A stretch of DNA of 64,000 nucleotides from Tretioscincus oriximinensis (taxonomy: Eukaryota; Chordata; Lepidosauria; Squamata; Gymnophthalmidae): contig JAJVDF010000046.1 of assembly GCA_022410635.1 (NCBI GenBank), forward strand, positions 1,983,185-2,047,184, given 5' to 3'. The translations under genes were made by a program, and so were the position numbers. Shown piece by piece: positions 1-9,935 of this stretch (the first letter of the stretch is position 1; every line of letters starts with the position of its first letter). The notes beneath the pieces were generated by a model that had not been told where the DNA came from, made no database searches, and saw nothing but the letters and a program-made list of their open reading frames with translations.

Positions 1-205
1 CTCTGACCGATTTGATTATAAGGTTCAGAAGGAAGTTCGTATGTGCAATACAATTTAGGTTTTATAAGAATGGGAAAAATGCAAAATAAGTCCAACATGG
101 TTATATTTCAGTTCAAAAGAGGAAATTCCTTTTAGTTGAGAAAATTGGTGAACAGGAAGCTCTGTATGTCCTCTGTATGCATTTAGTCACCAAGGCTTGA
201 TCTCT

Positions 206-500
206 TCAATAAACTAGAGCAAGTTCAAACGAGAGTTACAAGGATGGTTAATGGTCTGGAAGTGGTTCCTCATGTCCTATGAGGAACAGTTAAAGGATCT
301 TGGGATGTTTATTCTGCAAAAGAGAAGACTGAGAGGAGACCTGATAGCTGTCTACAAATATCTGAAGATCTGTCACAGAGCAGAGGGATCAGCATTGTTC
401 TCATTAGCATATGGAAGGACTAGAAACAATGGAATGAAACTGCAAGGGAGTAGGTTTAGATAAGATATCAGAAAAACTTTCTAACAGAAATGTAGTGGGG
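206..500 (+). mobile_element. CR1-like LINE fragment, C-terminal part of reverse transcriptase ORF
   Basis: Conceptual translation in shifting frames reads as the C-terminal tail of a CR1/L2-group reverse transcriptase: a VQ-RVTRM-type stretch, then YEEQLKDLG, then KRRLRGDLIAVYKYLK and a segment ending near MKLQGSRFR. The same protein segment recurs on the minus strand at 58.7-59.0 kb, which supports a repeat family. Frameshifts near 245 and a stop at about 461 make it non-functional. The 3' end of this copy appears to resume at 846 after about 340 bases of unrelated sequence. Confidence 0.75.
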
Positions 501-843
501 GAAAATTGGGACTGATGCTACTGTGTGTCTTCCAGCATGACTCTTCTTTTATACAATTTTAAATGCAGATGCAGCATTATTACAGGTATCATCAAGTATA
601 CAACATTATTATTTATTAGCAACTGCCCCTAAAACATGTTATGCAAATGATATTCCAAATAATTCGTATAAAGTTTGGACCTTTGGATCTTCCTTAAATA
701 CATAGAAGCAGAATAAATAAACAGTATTTGCTTTGAGGTTACAGTTTATCTTGCAGCAGGGACCAAAAACAACATGACCCAGGAGCCTCTAGTTAAATAA
801 AAGCCTAGCATGAATTATGATATAAAATAGCCTATATCAGTAA
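501..843. other. AT-rich spacer splitting the CR1-like copy
   Basis: This stretch separates the reverse-transcriptase tail from the 3' end of the same LINE. No terminal repeats or coding motifs could be recognised, so it is either an inserted element of unknown type or diverged LINE sequence. Confidence 0.4.
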
Positions 844-845
844 GG

Positions 846-1030
846 ATGATAAACCAGTGGAACAGTTTGCCACAGGACGTGGTGAGTTCGCCTTCACTGG
901 AAGTCTTAAACAGAGACTGGACAGTCATCTTTCTGGGATGGTTTAATGAATTCTGCATTGAGCAGGGGGTTGGACACGATAACCCTGGAAGTCCCTTCCA
1001 ACTCTATGAGTCTATGATTCTACGATTAGT
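846..1030 (+). mobile_element. CR1-like LINE 3' end
   Basis: Translation gives INQWNSLPQDVV followed by a conserved leucine-rich block and GVGHDNPGSPFQLYES, the usual last residues and 3' UTR of CR1-like LINEs. The tail has short direct repeats of the tctatga / gattcta kind, which is how CR1 3' ends terminate instead of in poly(A). It probably completes the copy that begins near 206. Confidence 0.75.
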
Positions 1031-2059
1031 GATTCTGTCTGAATGCAGCCCTAATTTTGCTATCACACCTGAGGATAAAACTAGAGGGAATATCCCCATC
1101 TTCTCAGTCCAACCTTAAATACACAAAAAAATTCAAGGATCATTCTTCTGCTCTGGACAAGGATTAATGGGTGAACTCCAGAAAATTCTTGCCTGCCTAT
1201 AACTCTTGTCATGTAACTATATTGTTTTTTTTCTGTCACAATATCCCCTAATGAGTATTTGTGACACTATGATATACAGTATATAAACGAGATAATCAGG
1301 GATGGGTTTGGGCTTCCTATTCCCTGTCAAGAATTTCAGACATTTTTCTTGGTCATAGATTTAAAATAAAATAACTGAACAATAGCAGAACTGTCATCTT
1401 TCTTATTCTAGCAGCAAAATGCTTAACAACTGCACTCAAGTTGATATAGTTTATTTTCATTAGCTATGACATTTTGCAAGATATAACTAAATAGCATACA
1501 GCATTGAAATGATGCAATGATTTTATAATATCATACAAGGGATAAACATACTGCTGCATTCTAACTGCTTTAGTTGAAATACATATGTATAACATTTAAA
1601 TACATGTAATAAAATATCTACATACAATTTTAGCATCCAATCTTTTCTTTCAGTGCATGTTGGAACACTGATAGTCCATAAGCAAATCCTAATTTCTGGA
1701 GTCCAAAATAATGGACAAAATTAATAGTGGATTATGAAGTGCTGATTTGGAACTATCTCCATTTGGAACTGTTTCAGTTCAAACTGGTTTGTCTCAAATA
1801 CAGATGCATAAAGAGTTCAAACAACTTTTGTCTGTTTTTTTTTTTAAGGTCAAATTTGAACCAAGCAAAGTTGTATTATAATAAAGCAAGCAAAAACATT
1901 CTATTTGATTAAACTTCAGACAAGTGCTTTGCTACTTGAATAGATACGTGAAAAAGTCAACAAAAGCACAACTATCAATTAGGTACAAGATTTTCTGTCA
2001 CATTTCTGATTAAGCTGACAGTTCGGACAATTTAGCAGATTTGCTTCACCTCCAAAGCA
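1031..2059. other. Unassigned AT-rich sequence
   Basis: About 1 kb with no recognisable repeat ends, coding motifs or long open frame. A T-run lies near 1835-1845. Confidence 0.4.
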
Positions 2060-2465
2060 CATTTTCTTATTTTATTATTTATGCTGAATCACAAAAAAAA
2101 TCAACATACAAAATATATATCACACAAGAAAAGAAAACACTACCCATATCTAGCCCTCCCCCTCCCTCCACCTACAGACAAAATAGATGCTCTAGTGGGA
2201 CTTTACATCATGTTTCTTGATGGTATGCTCCAATCTCTCAGTCCTATTTCTGAAAATTCCCCATACACTAAGCAGGTTCCAGTTAACTGCCCATGATAGT
2301 TGAGGAGCATCATAAGCATTCTTTTCTCTTACATAGTCAAATAACATAGCATCTGTCATATAGTCATATCATATTGATAACTCTGATTTCAATTTACCCT
2401 TCCAACCTTCTGTCAAAACCATGTGTGTTGCTCTAATTCCATTTTTGATCATATATATATATATA
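2060..2465 (-). mobile_element. L1-like LINE 3' end, antisense
   Basis: On the minus strand the sequence runs from a degenerate ORF2 C-terminus through a G-rich tract (seen on the plus strand as a CCCTCCCCCTCCCTCC-type run near 2153-2170) to an A-rich tail at about 2060-2100. An ORF2 end followed by a G-rich 3' UTR and A-tail is the typical L1 arrangement, and a second antisense copy with the same layout lies at 57.54-57.99 kb. The copy is interrupted by the hairpin element at 2466-2547. Confidence 0.5.
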
Positions 2466-2547
2466 TATACTACTCAAAACAATTAAGAGAATACTTTAAC
2501 ATACACTATTATGTTAAAGTGTTCCCTTAATTGTTTTGAGCAGTATA
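2466..2547. mobile_element. 82-bp Tc1/mariner-type hairpin (MITE-like)
   Basis: Two 37-base arms (2466-2502 and 2511-2547) are reverse complements with about three mismatches and enclose only 8 bases. Each arm begins TATACT-CTCAAAACAATTAA, the terminal sequence of a Tc1/mariner-type family, and TA flanks both ends. A second, single end of the same family starts at about 11886. The element is in effect two transposon ends joined with almost nothing between them. Confidence 0.7.
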
Positions 2548-3160
2548 TTTTCCCGATTTATATTTACATTTAGGATTTGGTTGAAGACAATAGGGATATT
2601 TTCCATTATTATTATATTTAATTAATTTATAACCATTTTCCAGAACCCCTTTCAGTGGCAGCTGGCCTCTCGGTTCATGAGGTATGGCGAACACCCAGAG
2701 ATTAAAATCAATGATAAAATCTTCATAGAAAACAATGGAGAACCATTGGAGAACTATAGGCTTTCATAGAAGGGCTGCCAACAAATCAAAAAGCTCCAGG
2801 CAGCTTTTTTAATTAACAAAGGGGTCAACAATCCCAGAACCAATTGGAGTGCTGCCTAGGAGGGGCTACAATCTCTCTCTCAGTCTCCATAGAGGTGCCA
2901 TTTTGTTTTGGCATTCAACTTGCAGACTGAGATAGAGATCGGTAAGTGCATAAATGTGACTCCTTCCAGCCACTTTCCTAACTTTGCTGAGTCTAAAGGA
3001 ACCTGTGCCCCCCCTTCCCCAAACTACACCTGCCGCTGCTGACCCCTTTACTTCATTACAATCCACCCACATATGTCCCCCTAACATTATATCCTTGCCA
3101 GTATGTAAATGGTAGCCCTGTGAGGTGGTATAGCTATATGGGAGTCATATACCATCTGGT
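2548..3160. other. Unassigned sequence inside the antisense L1-like region
   Basis: Lies between L1-like 3' sequence and L1-like ORF2 sequence. It contains a GC-richer block (2820-3070) that does not read as ORF2 and could be another insertion. No terminal repeats could be defined. Confidence 0.35.
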
Positions 3161-3650
3161 AATTATTTTCCTCTCTGTCTTCTGTATATTTATATTTTAA
3201 TAATTGTTATTTCCTTCCCATAGCTGTCACGAATATCACATATATTTACCTTAACTCTCACATCTTCCTCCCACTTGTGCCTCAATTTATTCTTGTTCTT
3301 GTGTTCTGATAGGATCATTAGTTTGTATATTTTCCCTGTTATTCCTTTTTCAATATTCAATATCTTTCACTATTTTTTTTCAAATTCTTGTGTTTATTCT
3401 TGCAATAATATTTTCATCTCATTTCCTTTTATATACATATAAAGGCCATGTTCGGTAACTATTTCCTCTTAATCCTGTAAACTTTGGAATGTTATTGGAA
3501 TCCCTCTTACATTATATAGGTCTCTAACAAGAGTTGTATCTCGCTTCATTAAAGAGTTGAATATATTTTGCTAAACTTTAGTCCCCATATTTATTAAATG
3601 CAGCTAATAATTCGACTTGAATTGTATTGTTTAAAAATCTCCTTCCCACT
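3161..3650 (-). mobile_element. L1-like ORF2 fragment, antisense
   Basis: Minus-strand translation gives pieces resembling the part of L1 ORF2 after the reverse-transcriptase core: a KIYKLM-type motif followed by LRHKWEEDV near 3300-3240, and an RDLYN-type segment near 3520. Stops and frameshifts are frequent. With 2060-2465 it probably represents one antisense L1 copy broken by later events. Confidence 0.45.
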
Positions 3651-4015
3651 GAAGTTCCTAATTTACATTATCTGATTTTGTTTGTCCACTAAGGTGGCAT
3701 ACGAACAGTAGCAATTGCCTGATTCCACTCCTTTTTTAAAGACATTTATGGTTTAAGAAAACAGTTGACACGCAAAAAACTGACTGCTTACTTCAATTAT
3801 CCCACTGCTGATAGATCAATTGGAAAGAATGTATGAGAATATGCAATGGTACATCTATAACTCGTATTCAAAGTTAATAGTGATACCTGAAATTCAAAAG
3901 AACTGGAAAACTAGTTGAAGTCACAAGGACAGCAGGGTGAAGACACTACATGGGATCAGAATTTGCCATGTTTTATTCTCCCTTTTAAGTGGTACCATTT
4001 GTTTCCTCCAATGAC
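3651..4015. other. Unassigned sequence
   Basis: No coding or repeat motif recognised. The last bases (4016-4030) form the left TSD of the next insertion. Confidence 0.4.
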
Positions 4016-4030
4016 CACTACACCCATAGT

Positions 4031-4300
4031 AGTCAATTTCAGAGAAATAGCCGTGTTAGTCTAGCAGAAAGTCCAGCAAAGGAGCTAGCAGCACTTTGAG
4101 ACTAACTTGAGAAAAGTNAAAGTCCAGCAAAGGAGCTAGCAGCACTTTGAGACTAACTTGAGAAAAGTGGTTGGCATAAGCTTTCGTAGACAGGTCTACT
4201 TCTTCAGATGCATCTGAAGAAGTNGACCTGTCTACGAAAGCTTATGCCAACCACTTTTCTCAAGTTAGTCTCAAAGTGCTGCTAGCTCCTTTGCTGGACA
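4031..4300. mobile_element. Penelope-like terminal-repeat insertion with fold-back structure
   Basis: The insertion is bounded by a perfect 15-bp direct repeat, cactacacccatagt, at 4016-4030 and 4301-4315. Inside, a segment of about 60 bases starting aaagtccagcaaaggagc occurs twice in direct orientation (from about 4069 and from 4119). The second copy continues into a near-perfect palindrome of about 90 bases per arm centred near 4210. The same terminal sequence ends the coding PLE copy at 36120-36212, tying this to that family. Complex terminal repeats with inverted parts are known for PLEs. One ambiguous base (N) sits in the direct repeat (4118) and one in the palindrome (4224). Confidence 0.8.
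4214..4248 (+). other. Hammerhead-ribozyme-like core in the PLE repeat
   Basis: CTGAAGA (4214-4220) is followed by a hairpin able to form 5-6 bp (4222-4235), then GAAA (4236-4239), then GC-TTAT-GC. This matches the order of the hammerhead core with the very short helix III reported for PLE terminal repeats. The U expected after the last GC is a C here, so self-cleavage is doubtful. The same layout recurs at 36127-36160 and, inverted, at about 4172-4207. Confidence 0.45.
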
Positions 4301-4315
4301 CACTACACCCATAGT

Positions 4316-4580
4316 TCTTGGAAAGCAATTATTTGAGAAGAGGTGCTGATTAGGTTACCTGCTGCACTGCAAGTAAATTTCAATGCCAGGATCTTTTTGA
4401 TTTGTTTTTCTCAAGAAATTGCAACTGATTGCAAGTAGATAAATGGGAACCACCACAACCTGATGGGGAAGATAGAATGTAAGCCTTCAGGCAAAATACT
4501 CTTGTAAGCCGCTTTGAGTCCCTTTGAAAGGTGAGAAAAGTGGGGTATAAGAAACAAGTTTTTCTTCTTCTGCAAAAGAA
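4316..4580 (+). mobile_element. Retroposon 3' tail fragment
   Basis: The block at 4490-4575 reads taagccgctttgagtccc, then a gtgagaaaagtggggtataa-type segment and a cttcttctt run. This is a common 3' tail shared by squamate SINEs and LINEs. The preceding 170 bases are unassigned. Confidence 0.45.
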
Positions 4581-7500
4581 ACTCATTTAAAATAAATTAT
4601 GAAGCATTTCGTTGTGTGTTTCTCTCTCTCTATCAGTTGCTATGGGTCCTTTACCACTTCTAGAGCTCCAGATCCACATGTTGAACAATATCCTGATCCT
4701 AAAAACAATGCATTACAGTTCATAGATTAGCTGCATCTGCTAATAGACTAGCACAGTGATCACAGCCTTGATCCAGAATGCAAGGAACAATTAGATGGCT
4801 CCTATATTTGGAACTATTTGGAGGGGGGGGGGACTTCATTGGTACACCACTGAAGTGCAACCCCCAGCGACCCTGAGAAAAAATTGTTCCAAGCTCTTGA
4901 AGGTGTGGTAGGGAATATGGTTGCAAAGCTCATGCAAACTGTTTTGGGTCAGTGTAATGAGTGCAGAGAGAACTTCTCACCCCACATCTTTAAATGTGCC
5001 AGATCAGTGGGCAGAGATGCGCAGACAACCAGATCGAGGCAGGTATGTGCAGACAATGACTTTATGTTTCTTTGGCAAAATTTATATTACTTTTTGAGAG
5101 TTGAAACTTTATCTAACAAACGTTATCCTGCTCAGTTGCATACTGGAAAGTGTCTGAGGTGAACAATGAGAGGAAAATCTCTATAGCTTTTTGGCAAATT
5201 ATGTCATATAATAACCTGGAAACTGTTGTCAAATTCCACCAACTGACATAAATGGAAAGTAGATGAACTGCAATGTTCACAATATTTGGGTGTGTGCAAG
5301 AAAGGAACATGGAGATGTTTATCTACAAAATGGATTTGAAAAAGAAAAAAAAATTCATGGGCATTTGGAATGCAAAAAATCATTAGTTCAATGGGTTGTT
5401 CATCTCTTCTTCTTGTTGTCTTTATCACAATGAGAAGAATGCAATTATTTACTCCGTTTGAAAATATATTTTTTAAGTTCAATAGTTATTTATATAAAGG
5501 TTGGACAGAGTTGATGTTGCAAAAGTAAATGCATTTTATGTATCTCGTCTTTCTTACATTTTAAACACACACAGCATAATCAGTTTCTTCCTCCACAGTG
5601 ATCTTGAGATGTTGTTTAGAATCTTACTAGTGAGTCACAAAAATATATTACAAATATATGGCACTATTATGTGTAAGGAGCAAATGAATACAACCTAGTT
5701 AAGCAACAAAGGAAAATATTTGAAAGAAAGGTGAATGGGCAAACTATGGCAACAAAATGGCAAAAGTTACTAAGGAAAAATCCAAATTTGGAATTAGAAG
5801 GAATCATAGAAAGGAATTGAAATACTGTTAAAATGAATTAAAGGATAAATAATAAGAGAAATTATGTATTAATTAAAATGCTTCCCTCTGGGGACAGGAG
5901 GTGGGTTTACTTGTTTGTTTTGTTTTTGTTTTTTAGATATTTGAAGATTTATGCTAGAATTGATTCATTTTGTAATGATGTACTATTTGTTTTCTGTTTA
6001 TGGTTGTGTAAATACATTCAACAACATTTTTTTTAAATAATGGAACTTGTGATTGAATGGTGAATAACTTTTTTATCTTATTTTGCAATTGATGGCAACT
6101 AGGAGGCAGAGGAGGATAATGGTTTTAGAGTAGCTGAATTTCAGCAAACCAACCAACCAATCAATTAATAAAATAATTTAGAGCCATGTGTATATAGATC
6201 TATGTCATGATAGATCAATAACAAATGTGATGCAGAACAGTGATGGCCACGCATATGCCTACATTCCTTGGTCATAAATGACAAGTCTTCACATATCAGA
6301 CCACTGATTACCTCCAGGTTCAGCTCTAAAAGAAAGACAACTCCACTAAAGATGTGATGAATTATGTCTTAGGAGGTAAAGAGATCAAAATCTCAGTGAT
6401 CTCTAATCCTAGCTAATCAATAATGCTGCCCAGACCAAAATGAATCTGTACATATATACTATGCCATCTTTACATGTGAATCTGTTTTCCTTGCATCTGT
6501 TTGATATAAGAAATACAGACTCAACCAGTATTTGTATTTGCATTCAGCATGCCTCTGGCGAGAACTAAGTAAAATGCTGCCATTTGTTCTTGTCAAGTCC
6601 TAGTAAACTTATAGGGAACAAGTATTGAGCAAGGAAAGGATGAGTAATGGACTCATTTAATGGGCATATCAAAGCTGTACTAAGATCATATAGAAAAGTT
6701 TTGACTCGGTTCTAAAAATTTTAACTCCACTCTAGTATCAGTCTTGTTCACATTAATAATTCATTGCTTTATATGGCTTGCTAAGTTTAGAAGATATTTC
6801 AGAACAAAAGGTGATGGGAAGAGGAAATTTGGGTAATGATGGTGCTAGAGTAATTATAATTCACCCCTGGTGTCTTCTAATTATTCTGAAGAAAGTTACG
6901 CTTGACTTTTTCTCAGGAACTACACACACAGAAACTCATGAGATCAAATATCTTTTGCTTACTCTTGGGCCCTGGTAACAAATTTACTTTTAAATCTTTT
7001 GCAGTCCTGAAAAATAATTTTAATCTTTTTTTTTTTGCTTCCTTTACACTATTTCATAAACAACAACAACAACAAAAATTAAACTCATTTTTCTGAATAG
7101 CAGATTTAACTAGGGGCTAGAAGAACAATAATAATAACATAATAGCAAGTTCACACAAAGAATGCAAATGTAACAATAGACATAAATTGATTGAAAAGTT
7201 ACCACATGTTATTACATTAGAGCTTCACTGAAAAAAGAGGATAAAATTGATTTTCCCTACTTTGTTCCTTAGGCAGTTGTTAGGTTTATACTGAACTGAA
7301 CTTTCTCTTTCTCAATGATAGTCCACAAGTTCTAAAAAAAAAGTCACAATTCATACACAACACACAATATCAGTTGTAATACAACAAAAGCGGTGTAATT
7401 AATGTAATTAAAATTATTACACCTTAAGTGCAGATATATAAATATGTGTTGCATTACTGAATAACTACAAGTCATTTGCTGATTTGAGATCCAGGAAGAA

Positions 7501-7775
7501 ATAGAGATGGATTCCTTAAAAGGAATTGAGGAACTGATTGAACAGAGCAAAATGATTATGAGTAGATCTCCCCCACACACACCGCCCATTCTTAGGTAAA
7601 GGTCAAAGAACTAACAAAAGTTAAAATATTTTTCTTTTAAAGATGTTTGAGTACATAAGTTGACAAAACAGCTATTCACCATGGACATTTCCAGCAAGTG
7701 ACTTGAGGCAAAAAACAATATTCCTGATTTCATCTCCATAAAAAAATGCTAACACAATTATCAAAGCTTACATTG
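4581..7775. other. Unassigned AT-rich sequence
   Basis: About 3.2 kb without a supported gene. Visible landmarks are a G-run at 4811-4823, a possible degraded L1-type 3' end at about 5690-6030 (G-rich patch then T-rich stretch), and a CAA repeat near 7060. Short open frames here lack conserved motifs. Confidence 0.4.
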
Positions 7776-8278
7776 CAGAAAGTCCAGCAAGGCAGCTTGT
7801 ACCCCTTTGAAGACTAAGGCCATGTGCACACATGGTTTTTCTACCTCTTTCATAGTGCAATCATGATGTCTCTGTCATACATGCAAATTGAATTTTGATA
7901 CTCAACTCAAGAGTAAATGCCTTTTTCCTGGATTATTCTATAGCTTATATATTCAGAAATCACTCGTAAAAACTCTGTATTCTGCAAAATTGCCATTCCT
8001 GCAGCCACAGAGACAAGAAACCCTCCTTAAAGGGATTGCCACGAGAAGCTGCTGCACAAGACAATGCAACTAACATCCTCAGTATTTCTGGGCATGTTCA
8101 GCATTCCTCAGGCTTTCTAATGGTTTGTTTGTGAAAGGATAAGAGATATGCACAGACTCATGACTAGATTTCTCCAGATTTTAAACCATTGCGATTTTGA
8201 CCCTGTCGTCTTCACAACACCAATCAAGAGGATGACAGGCTGCATGAGCTTTTGTAAACAACTCTACTTCTTCAGATG
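7776..8278 (+). mobile_element. Split PLE terminal-repeat fragment
   Basis: 7776-7818 matches the start of the PLE repeat (gcagaaagtccagcaa, then a gactaa ending). 8241-8278 matches its palindromic part in decayed form (gcatgagctttt, then ctacttcttcagatg). In the copy at 4.1 kb the two pieces are about 30 bases apart, so some 420 bases of foreign sequence separate them here. No TSD for the intruder could be defined. Confidence 0.5.
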
Positions 8279-8470
8279 GTGTTGCAGGATGCTGAAGAGG
8301 ATTAAAATGGAGCAACAGGTAGTATTTCTGAAATGCCTTTTGCAGGGCGTCGAGAACAGTTGAAGATTTTGTCTTCTTCTGTTCCAGACTGCCCAGGTAC
8401 AATTGATGGACCACTGTGTAAGACAGAGTACTGGACTAGATGGGCTCCAGCCCAATTCAGCAGGAGTCAT
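8279..8470 (+). mobile_element. L2-type LINE 3' tail
   Basis: Contains the recurring 3' UTR blocks of the window's L2 family: ggagcaacaggtag, a gcaggg-gagaacag block, attttgtcttcttctgttc, then ctgtgtaagacagagtactgg and actagatgggctcc ending with cagcaggagtcat. Confidence 0.75.
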
Positions 8471-9220
8471 AACTATCAATATTGATATTGAAATAGTTTC
8501 CAACTATTTTTGTATCGCCTACCTTCCTCTTGTTAGTCTTCAAAATCCCACAAGTCCCCTTACTGGGCTTTTTGAACAAAGACTAGCATGGGTATTTCTT
8601 TGAAATCTATCTTAACTGTAGATTATTCAGTTAACAAGCAGAAATATAGGCATGCTGATATAGGCATGCTGATCCACCTATCCCCTGGGTGCCAAAACTG
8701 AATCTTATGTCAGTCTATAGTAGACTTTGAATATGTGAACTACTAATGGTCCAGGGAATATATGGGGATGGAGTGGCAGTACATCAGGAAGCACCTTTCC
8801 ATATATGTTTTCATGGCCTAGGGACACAAAACCTAAGGAACTTCATTCCTGACTTTCAACATCTTGGCACTATCTTTGAATAGCTTTTGCAGACAGCACG
8901 CAAGATGGACTGGGAAGAAAATTCCCCATGTGTAGACAATCCACTCCTCGCAAAGCATCCCAATTTAGGACAGCTCAGTTATTCCAGAATTAGGATATTG
9001 GTATAAATGTACAGAAACTTCCTAAGTCTGTGATAAATGTGTGCTTCACATGCTATGGGCAACTATGCATTTCCTAATTAGGTCTTATTACTGGATTAGT
9101 GCCCAACTACATCAAAACTATGTTTCTCCTTTGAACAACTTTGAAATAAAAGAATATATTAGCAAAATGACAGGATATTTTTCTTCTACATTATCTAACA
9201 CACCTCCACAAGCACACACC
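8471..9220. other. Unassigned sequence
   Basis: No supported feature. A short tandem duplication (ataggcatgctgat twice) lies near 8645-8673. Confidence 0.4.
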
Positions 9221-9320
9221 TTTAGTTTATTTATTTATACCTCATCCTATACCCAAAGGTCTCAGGGTGGCCACCAACAAAAACAGTACAAAATTGACAT
9301 TAAAAACAGTATCTAAATGT
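9221..9320 (-). mobile_element. Retroposon 3' tail, antisense
   Basis: The tttatttatttatacc start followed by cccaaaggtctcagggtggcc is the reverse complement of the 3' tail seen on the window's tRNA-headed SINEs (32.3 and 55.1 kb). A similar antisense tail occurs at 31.6 kb. Only the tail is present. Confidence 0.5.
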
Positions 9321-9412
9321 TGGAAGAAAGATATGTAGGTCTACTTTTTGTGATCACAGAACAAGATATTTAGAATCCACCGGATTCTATATATAATATA
9401 ATATGAATATAA

Positions 9413-9935
9413 TGTGGCGACCTCTACCTAGGGCCAGGTACACAGCCCACCAGGTTAGAGGTGCCACACTACTTAACCTGAGATCCTGCATGCACCCACT
9501 GCTTGACTCGGACTCCTAGCAGTATCCCACCTTTATATAAAGGCCTTATATGTTGTACCTTTGGACTTTATCTCAGTCTGTGTAGTTATTGAAACAATTA
9601 GTAGTTTGTGAGGACAAAAATAATAAAGACGGTTTAAAAGATGAACAAACAAGAATGTTTATTGTTACAACAATTAAGTGGATTGGAATAAAAAGAAAAA
9701 AGCAGTTAGAGCTATGCCACTCTAACAGGAACTCACACACATCTTCATATAACTGTTAACATTGAATTTGTCTCAATCTTAAAGTCACAGACACAGTTAA
9801 CTTTAAGCAAGCCCCGACCTAGTCACTGCAAAGGCCTTCCTAGGCTTCCATACATCACTCTAGCCCCACCTCTTGGATGATGACTAGCAGTGGACCCCCT
9901 GTAGACTTGTTTATCACATCAAGTCACCCCCAACA
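9413..9935 (+). mobile_element. LTR-like element, TGTGGCGACC family
   Basis: Starts TGTGGCGACCTCTACCT and within 60 bases carries the near-reverse complement aggttagaggtgccaca, a subterminal hairpin. It has a TATA-like tttatataaagg at about 9531 and an aataaag signal near 9622, consistent with an LTR. The reverse complement of 39206-39943 starts with the same hairpin and shares further blocks, including the tttattg-ttacaa stretch. The right end is uncertain (chosen at cccccaaca) and no TSD was found. Confidence 0.5.

Noticed and set aside
4045..4300. Palindrome as pure assembly artefact
   Set aside because: The perfect 15-bp direct repeat at both borders argues for a real insertion, though the Ns leave some doubt about internal detail.
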